Positions 7,307 to 12,745 of a stretch of 12,745 nt of DNA are shown one piece after another. The notes under the pieces are model-generated. The model was not told the DNA's origin. It saw only the letters and a program-made list of their open reading frames with translations, and made no database searches. Source of the DNA: Desulfobacterales bacterium (GTDB taxonomy: Bacteria; Desulfobacterota; Desulfobulbia; Desulfobulbales; BM004); NCBI GenBank assembly GCA_030621655.1, contig JAUXHH010000028.1, forward strand, positions 1-12,745, read 5' to 3'. How positions within the stretch are numbered: the stretch's first letter is position 1; every line of letters starts with the position of its first letter. The position numbers were made by a program, and so were the translations under genes.

Positions 7307-7307
7307 T
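7174..7307. mobile_element. MITE-like palindromic element between fumarase genes
   Basis: Perfect 16-bp terminal inverted repeats, AATTCACGAACGAGAT (7174-7189) and its complement (7292-7307), enclose about 100 bp without a coding region. An inner imperfect hairpin pairs 7235-7250 with 7256-7270 (GGCT-TTCCGC-CATAG / CTATG-CGGAA-AGCC, with one mismatch and one bulge). Further weak complementarity (GAGTCT near 7192 with AGACACT near 7282) suggests the whole element can fold. AATTCAATT occurs at 7169-7177 and 7311-7319 as a possible 9-bp target duplication, though it overlaps the left repeat and leaves three extra bases on the right. Size, palindromy and lack of coding fit a non-autonomous miniature element; a structured intercistronic RNA is the alternative. 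Confidence 0.65.
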
Positions 7308-8143
7308 TATAATTCAATTTCTTTATGTCGGTGAGCAGGACATTGGATGTTGACGGCCACCGGCAAACTGGCAATATGGGTAGGATACGTATCCATATGC
7401 ACTGCCAATGCTGTATTGACGCCTCCCCAGCCCATGACTCCCTGTCCTTCCTTATTGAGCCTTTGCAAAATTCTCTGCTCAATCTCTGCAACGTTTGCAT
7501 CAGGATTTGAGGTTCCCAGAGGACGAAGTAACGACTTTTTTGCAAGCAGGGCAGCTTTTTCAAATGTACCGCCCAGGCCAACACCAACAACCACCGGAGG
7601 ACAGGGATTGGAGCCTGCATCCTTCACTTTCTGCACCACGTAATCCTCAACTCCTGCTATTCCTGCCGAAGGAGGCAGCATAACAAGACCGCTCATATTT
7701 TCACTGCCGCAGCCTTTTGGCAGGAAGCCGATACGCACTCTGTCTCCTGAAACCATTTCAAGATGAACTACAGCAGGGACATTGGTGCCTGTATTCTTTC
7801 TCGTTACCGGGTCACAGACAGATTTTCTCAGATAGCCATCCTCATAACCGGCCCGAATGCCCTCCTGAATAGCCTGTTCCAAATCACCTTCAACAACGAC
7901 TTCCTGGCCAACACTGACAAAAACAACACCTATTCCTGTATCCTGGCAAACAGGAATCTGTTCACGGCTGGCAATGTTTGCATTTGTTATCAACATTTCC
8001 AGCCCGTTTTTTGCCAGTGGTGACTTTTCCCGGTCTCTGGCAGCAAGCAAGCTGTCCAGGATATCCGGTTCAAGATCACAGGACGCACTCATGGCCAATT
8101 CCCTGACCGCTGCAGTAATTTCCAAACTCTGTAATATTCTCAT
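7307..8143 (-). CDS. fumA: Class I (Fe-S) fumarate hydratase, alpha subunit
   Basis: A 278-aa N-terminal-domain subunit of a two-chain [4Fe-4S] hydro-lyase; with the beta subunit it hydrates fumarate to L-malate in the anaerobic citric-acid or propionate-type pathway. Cluster-ligand candidates by family comparison are C66 (PVCQDTG), C181 (NPCPP) and C268 (NIQCPAHRH). Other landmarks are DPVTRKNTGTNVPA (111-124), PKGCGSENMSG (C145, a position where the family often has another small residue) and GVGLGGTFEKAALLAKK. The N-terminus MRILQSLEIT is normal; the ribosome binding site is weak. The stop codon TAA (7309-7307) lies at the edge of the palindromic element. The gene follows panB after 49 bp on the same strand and may be co-transcribed. 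A tartrate dehydratase alpha subunit is the alternative. Confidence 0.92.
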   Translation of the reverse strand: MRILQSLEITAAVRELAMSASCDLEPDILDSLLAARDREKSPLAKNGLEMLITNANIASREQIPVCQDTGIGVVFVSVGQEVVVEGDLEQAIQEGIRAGYEDGYLRKSVCDPVTRKNTGTNVPAVVHLEMVSGDRVRIGFLPKGCGSENMSGLVMLPPSAGIAGVEDYVVQKVKDAGSNPCPPVVVGVGLGGTFEKAALLAKKSLLRPLGTSNPDANVAEIEQRILQRLNKEGQGVMGWGGVNTALAVHMDTYPTHIASLPVAVNIQCPAHRHKEIEL

Positions 8144-8192
8144 AACCTATTCTGTTTCTTTATGAATTAATCCATCGAGACTTTCTCATTAC

Positions 8193-9032
8193 TTACTCAT
8201 CATCAAGCAGGTTCTGGACATCAAGCTGCATATTGAAACTATGTTTCTCGGCCGGAAAAGAACCATTCTTGACCTCTTCGTGGTAGGTTGCAACCGCCTT
8301 TTTAATCTGTGATGCCAGATTTACATACTGTTTGACAAATGAAGGTATGAATTTTTCAAACATGCCAACCATGTCATGGGTCACAAGCACCTGGCCGTCA
8401 CAGTGCTTTCCAGCTCCAATACCGATGGTCGGTATAGAAACCGCCTTGGTAATTGCTTCAGACAACTCGGCAGGGATACATTCGAGAACAATTGAGAAAG
8501 CACCAGCCTCCTCCAGGTCTCTGGCTGATTGCAATAATTTACGGGCCGAGTCAGCATCTTTGCCCTGAACCTTATAGCCACCAAGTTGCGAAGCGGTCTG
8601 TGGAGTCAAACCGATATGTCCCATAACCGGAATACCTGCCCTGACAATTGCCTTCACTTTATCGCACATCTCGGTGCCGCCTTCAAGTTTGACTGCATCA
8701 CAGCCGGCCTCTTTGAGGAATCTGCCTGCATTGGTAATTGCCTCGCTTTCGGAGACCTGGTAGGACATAAACGGCATATCGCCAACCATAAGAGCCCGTT
8801 TAACTCCTCTGCTTACAGCGCGGCAATGATGGAGCATCTCCTCCATTGTTACCGGAATGGTGGAATCATAACCAAGAAGTACCATACCCAATGAGTCGCC
8901 GACAAGGACCATTTCAATACCGGTTGCATCAATCAAACCGGCAAAACTTGCATCATAAGCGGTGAGCATTGAAACCTTCTCACCATCCTTCTTCATCATG
9001 ATGATGTCTTGAATTGTCAATTTCTTGTCCAT
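8193..9032 (-). CDS. panB: 3-methyl-2-oxobutanoate hydroxymethyltransferase
   Basis: Transfers a hydroxymethyl group from 5,10-methylenetetrahydrofolate to 3-methyl-2-oxobutanoate, giving ketopantoate, the first committed step to pantothenate and CoA; cytoplasmic TIM-barrel enzyme. The 279-aa length is normal. Metal ligands D46 (LVGDSLGM), D85 (GDMPF) and E117 (KLEGG) and the catalytic Glu E184 (VLECIP) are all present, as are HIGLTPQ and the C-terminal GSFPAEKHSF. A CGGAG element (GGAG at 9039-9042) precedes the ATG. Other pan genes are not in the window. It lies upstream of the fumarase genes on the same strand, 49 bp away; an operon is possible but has no evident functional logic. Confidence 0.96.
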   Translation of the reverse strand: MDKKLTIQDIIMMKKDGEKVSMLTAYDASFAGLIDATGIEMVLVGDSLGMVLLGYDSTIPVTMEEMLHHCRAVSRGVKRALMVGDMPFMSYQVSESEAITNAGRFLKEAGCDAVKLEGGTEMCDKVKAIVRAGIPVMGHIGLTPQTASQLGGYKVQGKDADSARKLLQSARDLEEAGAFSIVLECIPAELSEAITKAVSIPTIGIGAGKHCDGQVLVTHDMVGMFEKFIPSFVKQYVNLASQIKKAVATYHEEVKNGSFPAEKHSFNMQLDVQNLLDDE

Positions 9033-9084
9033 GGCTACTCCGATTATTCAGTTGGCACTTTCAATGTAAAATCAGGGCTCAAAA

Positions 9085-9100
9085 GTCAGGGATTCAAGGG
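9085..9100 (+). repeat. Two 8-bp TTCAAGGG-like units
   Basis: GTCAGGGA followed by TTCAAGGG, just before the interspersed element at 9113. The same arrangement, 8-bp units then element, occurs at 10987-11155. Confidence 0.45.
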
Positions 9101-9112
9101 ATGCACTGTATT

Positions 9113-9298
9113 AATTGAAGATTGAAAATGGAAGATTGTCAGCATACAAAAATTGCTGATGACTGACAGAAGATTTGAGGTAGAAAATCTCATCTTTCGA
9201 TTTTCAATATCAATTATTAAATTTACACTTTTGTCCCTCATTTATATATTTGTTGAGCACCAGACGTTTTGTAGGCCAACAATTTTCAATCTTCAATT
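9113..9298 (+). repeat. Interspersed repeat element, copy 1 (between ruvB and panB)
   Basis: It is bounded by a perfect 17-bp inverted repeat: AATTGAAGATTGAAAAT (9113-9129) and its complement (9282-9298). Inside are box A GAAGATTGTCAGCATAC (9131-9147) and box B GCTGATGACTGACAG (9155-9169), followed by AGAAGAT and an A/T-rich CTTTCGATTTTCAATATC stretch. Boxes and order recur in copies 2 and 3. It contains no gene. It fills most of the 271-bp gap between the ruvB stop and the panB start, in which I see no obvious promoter or terminator. Confidence 0.7.
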
Positions 9299-9303
9299 TT
9301 CAA

Positions 9304-10332
9304 TTAAAATAATGTTCCCGCCTCTTCCTTCTTATTAAAAGGGCGGCCGAAGTGTTCATAGGTCAAGGCAGTGGCCATTCTACCCCTTGGTGTACGAGTC
9401 AAAAAACCGGATTGAATCAAAAACGGCTCGTATACGTCTTCCAGAGTGCTTTTCTCTTCACTTACTGCAGTTGCCAATGTTTCAATGCCTATCGGCCCAC
9501 CACCAAATTTATCAATAATGGTCAGAAGAATGCGCCGGTCCATTTCATCCAGCCCTTCTTTATCTACGGCCAACATTTCCAGGGCATTGTCAGCAACTTT
9601 GGCGGTAATTACAGAATGCCCGCCCACCTCTGCAAAATCACGGACCCTTCGCAGCAGCCGGTTTGCAATACGTGGTGTCCCCCTTGACCTGCGCCCCAAC
9701 TCTTTTGCGCCGGCATCATCCACCTTAAGGTCCAGTATCTTTGCAGAGCGTTTGACAATCTGCACCAGTTCATCGGTTGAGTAAAAATCAAGACGCAGCA
9801 TTACCCCGAATCTGTCTCTCAGTGGCGGCGTCAGAAGACCGGTACGGGTGGTTGCCCCCACAAGGGTAAACCGCGGCAGATCCATTTTTACAGAACGCGC
9901 ACCGGGCCCCTGCCCTATCACAAGGTCCAGTTGAAAGTCTTCCATTGCCGGGTACAGTATTTCCTCGACCACATGATTCAAACGATGGATTTCGTCAATG
10001 AAAAATACATCTCCCGGTTCCAGGCTGGTCAGAATGGCAGCCAGATCACCCTGTCGTTCAATGACAGGACCTGAAGTCACTTTAATATTTGATCCCATTT
10101 CATGGGCGATAATATAGGCCAGCGTTGTCTTGCCAAGGCCTGGTAATCCATGGAAAAGGACATGATCCAATGGTTCGTTTCTGCCTTTGGCAGCCCGAAT
10201 GAACACATCCAGATTTCTTTTAACGAGTTCCTGGCCGATGTACTGCCCAAGCTTCTTGGGCCGCAAATTCTTATCAACGGGAAAGTCTTCCGGTTCAGCC
10301 TGGCCGCTGACAATTCTTTCTTCATCAATCAT
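9304..10332 (-). CDS. ruvB: Holliday junction branch-migration ATPase RuvB
   Basis: A hexameric AAA+ motor that, with RuvA, drives branch migration of Holliday junctions during recombinational repair. The 342-aa length is normal. Visible: Walker A G62-T69 (GLPGLGKT, where most RuvB have GPPGLGKT), Walker B with D114-E115 (FFIDEIHRL), sensor 1 region GATTRTG (160-166), arginine finger R173 (PPLRDRFG), sensor 2 region GTPRIANRLLRR, and the C-terminal winged helix with YEPFLIQSGFLTRTPRGR. It starts with an ATG that overlaps the ruvA stop (ATGA, 4 bp), so translation is coupled to ruvA. Confidence 0.98.
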   Translation of the reverse strand: MIDEERIVSGQAEPEDFPVDKNLRPKKLGQYIGQELVKRNLDVFIRAAKGRNEPLDHVLFHGLPGLGKTTLAYIIAHEMGSNIKVTSGPVIERQGDLAAILTSLEPGDVFFIDEIHRLNHVVEEILYPAMEDFQLDLVIGQGPGARSVKMDLPRFTLVGATTRTGLLTPPLRDRFGVMLRLDFYSTDELVQIVKRSAKILDLKVDDAGAKELGRRSRGTPRIANRLLRRVRDFAEVGGHSVITAKVADNALEMLAVDKEGLDEMDRRILLTIIDKFGGGPIGIETLATAVSEEKSTLEDVYEPFLIQSGFLTRTPRGRMATALTYEHFGRPFNKKEEAGTLF

Positions 10333-10949
10333 GCCAGTGACCTCAATGTCTCTCGAATCAAGTCTTCTACACGCATTTCAGCAAGGGACTCCGGAGAAAA
10401 ACGTCTTTTAACCTCTGACAGGGCAATATAGGCCCGACTCTGGGGATAGCCAAGGTTTACAAGTGCGGAAATAACATCCTTTTCTTTACTGCCTTCCACC
10501 TGGGAGCCTGCAGAGAAATCAGGCAGATCTTCATCCCCGCCTACAATTAATCCTACTTTATCCTTCAAATCAAGGCAGAGCCTCTCGGCAGTTTTCTTGC
10601 CAACTCCGGATAATCCGGTCAACCTCGTTATATCTCTTGTAGCAATGGAACGTGCCAGATCCACAGGCCGGATGCCTGACAGGATAGATAAGGCCAGCTT
10701 TGGCCCTACACCTGAAACATTGATGAGCAGCAGGAACATTGCCTTCTCATCAGTATCTGCAAAACCAAAGAGGGTTAAAGTATCTTCCCGCACATAGGTA
10801 AAGGTGTGCAGAAAGACATCCTCACCAAGCTGCGGCAACTTTTCAAGACTGGTCGATGAGAGAAATACTTCGTATCCCACACCGTTAACAAGAATGGTCA
10901 CCTTTTCCGGTGCTTTATGGAAAAGCTCTCCTTTTAAACAGGAAATCAT
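10329..10949 (-). CDS. ruvA: Holliday junction branch-migration complex subunit RuvA
   Basis: The DNA-binding subunit that clamps the four-way junction and loads RuvB. Three domains are visible: an N-terminal OB fold (MISCLKGELFHKAPEKVTIL, VNGVGYEVFLS), tandem helix-hairpin-helix motifs (LLINVSGVGPKLALSILSG; TRLTGLSGVGKKTAERLCLD) and a C-terminal RuvB-binding domain (VISALVNLGYPQSRAYIAL) after an acidic linker. The ATG at 10949 (206 aa) is chosen because RuvA proteins nearly always begin MI-x-x-L-x-G. A TTG at 10961 would add four residues and has no better ribosome binding site; neither start has a clear Shine-Dalgarno. It overlaps ruvB by 4 bp and is separated from ruvC by a repeat element. 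Confidence 0.96.
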   Translation of the reverse strand: MISCLKGELFHKAPEKVTILVNGVGYEVFLSSTSLEKLPQLGEDVFLHTFTYVREDTLTLFGFADTDEKAMFLLLINVSGVGPKLALSILSGIRPVDLARSIATRDITRLTGLSGVGKKTAERLCLDLKDKVGLIVGGDEDLPDFSAGSQVEGSKEKDVISALVNLGYPQSRAYIALSEVKRRFSPESLAEMRVEDLIRETLRSLA

Positions 10950-10986
10950 AATATTAGGCAATAAGGTTAAAGGTTAATTAAAAGGT

Positions 10987-11026
10987 TTCAAGGGTTCGAG
11001 GGGTCAAGGGTTCAAGGGTTCAAGGG
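10987..11026 (+). repeat. Five perfect-length 8-bp tandem units
   Basis: Units are TTCAAGGG, TTCGAGGG, GTCAAGGG, TTCAAGGG and TTCAAGGG with no gaps, 40 bp in total. A related two-unit block occurs inverted at 5781-5796, and two degenerate units occur at 9085-9100. No spacers and no dyad longer than the unit are present, so this is a short tandem repeat. Confidence 0.75.
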
Positions 11027-11030
11027 CAAT

Positions 11031-11155
11031 AATATTGAAAATTAAAGAATGAAGATTATCAGCATACTGTCAATCGTTGATCTGTTTCGTTGACCGACAA
11101 TACTGCTGGTGATTAACAGAAGATCAAAGATTTTCTTCCATAAATTTTCAATATT
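11031..11155 (+). repeat. Interspersed repeat element, copy 2 (between ruvC and ruvA)
   Basis: A perfect 13-bp inverted repeat, AATATTGAAAATT (11031-11043) and its complement (11143-11155), bounds it. Box A GAAGATTATCAGCATAC lies at 11051-11067 and box B GCTGGTGATTAACAG at 11105-11119, followed by AGAAGAT. The inner spacing is 30 bp longer than in copy 1 and holds TCGTTGA/TCGTTGACC repeats. The segment 11129-11159 matches 27 of 31 bases of the complement of 12504-12534 in copy 3. Confidence 0.7.
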
Positions 11156-11170
11156 CAATTTTTCAAATCT

Positions 11171-11680
11171 TCATTTTTTTACTATCTCTCCATCAATTAT
11201 CGTCTGGTTAGCATGGGTCATGGCCACGGCCAGTGCATCTGCCGCATCAGAACTTGGCGGGGTTGACAACTGCAGGAGCACACGCACCATCTGCTGGACT
11301 TGTTGTTTATCGGCATTGCCATAGCCCACAACAGCCTGTTTTACCATCCTGGGTGTATAGTCATAGACCCTCAAACCACTCTGCAAGGCTGCCAGGACAG
11401 CCGCACCTCTTGCATGTCCCAGTTTCAGTGCCGTGCGTGGATTAGCAGCCACAAAAACATCCTCAACTCCCGCCACAGTCGGCTTATGGGTCTCAATGAC
11501 CTCGCACAAACCGTCAAATATTACCTTCAGCCTGTCATTAAACGCATATTTGTTACCAAGCCTTATGACCCCGCAGGTGACATAGTACAGACGGTTAGCT
11601 TTTTTAGTTATTACTCCATAGCCGGTAGCGCGTGAACCAGGATCAATCCCAAGGATGCGCAGGCTTTCCTGTTTAGACAT
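11171..11680 (-). CDS. ruvC: Crossover junction endodeoxyribonuclease RuvC
   Basis: The Holliday-junction resolvase, a homodimeric Mg-dependent nuclease of the RNase H fold. The 169-aa length is normal. The four catalytic acids are present: D13 (ILGIDPGSRATGYG), E73 (AGVEDVF), and D145 and D148 (SSDAADALAVA). Also typical are NPRTALKLGHARGAAVLA and the GYGNADKQQVQQMV segment. The ATG at 11680 lacks a clear Shine-Dalgarno. It follows yebC by 34 bp on the same strand and is probably co-transcribed. The C-terminus ends HANQTIIDGEIVKK, slightly past the family core. Confidence 0.98.
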   Translation of the reverse strand: MSKQESLRILGIDPGSRATGYGVITKKANRLYYVTCGVIRLGNKYAFNDRLKVIFDGLCEVIETHKPTVAGVEDVFVAANPRTALKLGHARGAAVLAALQSGLRVYDYTPRMVKQAVVGYGNADKQQVQQMVRVLLQLSTPPSSDAADALAVAMTHANQTIIDGEIVKK

Positions 11681-11714
11681 TGATTTTTGCTATATCGAAT
11701 CTAAAAAGATTAAT

Positions 11715-12464
11715 TCAGGAGACCGCTTCCATTATCTCATCCGGAATGTCAAAATTAGAAAAGACATTCTGCACATCATCATGCTCTTCAAGGCTTTCCA
11801 AGAGCTTTAAGATCTGTTTGGCAGGTTTTACCTCGGTGATATCAACAACATTCTGCGGGATCATTGCAACTGAGGCCTCAATGAACTTGATTCCGTATGT
11901 TTCCAAGGCTCCCCGTACCGCTTCAAAATCATCCGGTGTTGTCACCACCTGAAAAACATTATCCTCTTCCACGACATCATCCGCACCGGCTTCAAGAGCC
12001 TTATCCATCAGTTCCTCTTCATCAATGGTATCCTTGTCGATCAGGATGGAACCTTTTTTTTCAAACATCCAGGAAACACACCCGGTCTCTCCGAGATTGC
12101 CCCCGCTTTTGCTGAAAGCATGCCGTATGTCAGCCACTGTCCGGTTCTTATTATCGGTCATGCAATCCACCAGGACAGCAACACCGCCAGGCCCATATCC
12201 CTCATAGGATATTTCCTCATACACTGCACCTTCCAGTTCCCCGGTTCCTTTCTTGATTGCCCGCTCGATATTATCCTTGGGCATATTTTCAGACTTGGCT
12301 GTTGCAATAGCAGAACGCAGCCTGGGATTACCCTCAGGATCACCGCCGCCCATCCGGGCAGCAACAGTAATTTCCTTGATAAGCCTGGTAAAAATCTTGC
12401 CCCTCTTGGCATCGAGTGCACCTTTCTTTCTTTTAATGGTGCTCCACTTAGAATGTCCCGACAA
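11715..12464 (-). CDS. yebC: YebC/PmpR-family protein (TACO1-like)
   Basis: A 249-aa three-domain cytoplasmic protein of the YebC family, described both as DNA-binding transcription regulators (PmpR) and as translation factors helping ribosomes through difficult sequences (TACO1 group). Motifs: SGHSKWSTIKRKKGALDAKRGKIF at the N-terminus, ARMGGGDPEGNPRLRSAI, ENMPKDNIERAIKKG, YEGYGPGGVAVLVDC, NKNRTVADIRHAFSKSGGNLG and SVSWMFEKKG-like. The start codon is TTG (12464-12462), not ATG: the family-typical MSGHSKW begins exactly there, and a strong Shine-Dalgarno AAGGAGG (12479-12473) sits 8 nt upstream. Its place just before ruvC is a widely conserved neighbourhood. I use yebC as the family symbol. 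Confidence 0.96.
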   Translation of the reverse strand: MSGHSKWSTIKRKKGALDAKRGKIFTRLIKEITVAARMGGGDPEGNPRLRSAIATAKSENMPKDNIERAIKKGTGELEGAVYEEISYEGYGPGGVAVLVDCMTDNKNRTVADIRHAFSKSGGNLGETGCVSWMFEKKGSILIDKDTIDEEELMDKALEAGADDVVEEDNVFQVVTTPDDFEAVRGALETYGIKFIEASVAMIPQNVVDITEVKPAKQILKLLESLEEHDDVQNVFSNFDIPDEIMEAVS

Positions 12465-12472
12465 GTCTTCTT

Positions 12473-12479
12473 CCTCCTT
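12473..12479 (-). promoter_or_regulatory. Strong ribosome binding site for the yebC TTG start
   Basis: AAGGAGG on the minus strand, 8 nt before the TTG. It decides the start, because no ATG gives the conserved SGHSKW N-terminus. Confidence 0.85.
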
Positions 12480-12505
12480 GTTCTATTTAATTGAAAATTG
12501 CAGAT

Positions 12506-12692
12506 TGAAGATTGAAAATTTATGGTGAAAAATCTTCGATTTTCAATTTTTTCATTCTTTTACTCTTTGCCTTTCTTTTCCTTGCGCCTTCAGCCCTGCG
12601 CCCTTAACCTGTCAATCATCAGCCGTCCAATCGTCTTCATATTCGTATGACGATAATTTTGTATACTGATAATCTTCAATTTTCAATCTTCA
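12506..12692 (-). repeat. Interspersed repeat element, copy 3 (upstream of yebC, inverted)
   Basis: Bounded by a perfect 15-bp inverted repeat TGAAGATTGAAAATT (12506-12520) and its complement (12678-12692). Read on the minus strand: box A GAAGATTATCAGTATAC (12677-12661), then box B GCTGATGATTGACAG (12623-12609), then a G-rich AAGGGCGCAGGGC stretch, then the A/T-rich end shared with copy 2. It lies in the 281-bp non-coding stretch from the yebC start to the window edge, where a yebC promoter would also be expected; I cannot pick one with confidence. Confidence 0.7.
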
Positions 12693-12711
12693 TTCTTCAA
12701 TTTCAAAAATC

Positions 12712-12745
12712 CTATTCCCAGGACAAAAACCTCAGGGCTTTCACT
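12712..12745 (-). CDS. Possible C-terminal end of an upstream gene
   Basis: On the minus strand the last bases read V-K-A-L-R-F-L-S-W-E-stop (TAG at 12714-12712), open to the window edge. The composition is more protein-like than the adjacent AT-rich repeat, and a same-strand gene upstream of yebC would be expected. Only about ten residues are visible, so no family can be named and the frame is not certain. Confidence 0.3.
   Translation of the reverse strand, partial: VKALRFLSWE

Noticed and set aside
6415..8143. L(+)-tartrate dehydratase (TtdA/TtdB) as the primary call for the two-subunit hydro-lyase
   Set aside because: The families overlap in sequence and cannot be separated by eye. No tartrate transporter or regulator is nearby, and fumarase is the expected activity in this type of anaerobe, so tartrate dehydratase is kept only as an alternative.
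7325..8165. Several + strand open frames opposite fumA
   Set aside because: They are antisense shadows of the motif-complete fumarase alpha gene and have no ribosome binding sites or recognisable products.
9153..9338. 61-codon + strand frame in the ruvB-panB spacer
   Set aside because: It is translated repeat-element sequence of low complexity running into the antisense of ruvB, with no ribosome binding site.
10987..11026. CRISPR-like array
   Set aside because: The repeats are 8 bp, directly adjacent and without spacers; no cas gene is present.

Overview
The window reads as ordinary chromosome of a strictly anaerobic Gram-negative bacterium, most likely a sulfate-reducing or syntrophic member of the Desulfobacterota (Desulfobulbales-like). 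This is inferred from a Desulfovibrio-type single-chain pyruvate:ferredoxin oxidoreductase, a two-subunit oxygen-sensitive Fe-S fumarase, the yebC-ruvC-ruvA-ruvB order, and many AT-rich interspersed intergenic repeats. I see no rRNA, tRNA, CRISPR array, prophage or transposase gene.

Left part (1-4272): the 3' nine-tenths of nifJ (pyruvate:ferredoxin oxidoreductase, + strand, truncated by the window edge) ends at a strong, apparently bidirectional hairpin terminator shared with a convergent gene for a YkgJ/UPF0153-type cysteine-cluster protein (- strand). A 264-bp divergent region follows, with two dyads and a 9-C run, and leads to a small unrecognised + strand gene with an excellent ribosome binding site (64 aa). 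Next comes a PHP-domain phosphoesterase of the histidinol-phosphatase type.

Middle (5814-9032, - strand): panB (pantothenate/CoA synthesis), then the alpha and beta subunits of a class I fumarase, then a small secreted chalcone-isomerase-like protein whose start lies 1 nt after the fumarase beta stop. The fumarase subunit genes are split by a 304-bp spacer containing a 134-bp imperfect palindrome with perfect 16-bp terminal inverted repeats, which looks like a MITE.

Right part (9304-12464, - strand): yebC, ruvC, ruvA and ruvB, that is, Holliday-junction resolution downstream of a YebC-family protein. ruvA and ruvB overlap by 4 bp. ruvC and ruvA are separated by a repeat element.

The main non-coding finding is a family of small interspersed elements. 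Three clear copies (9113-9298 and 11031-11155 on +, 12506-12692 on -) share A/T-rich terminal inverted repeats of the AATTGAAGATTGAAAATT type and two conserved inner boxes. A fourth, degraded core may lie in the fumarase spacer. Separately, an 8-bp tandem unit (TTCAAGGG and variants) occurs at three intergenic sites. The coding content is well-known core metabolism and DNA repair, and I do not see a multi-gene novel system. The least explained items are the repeat elements, the fumarase palindrome and the small 64-aa gene.
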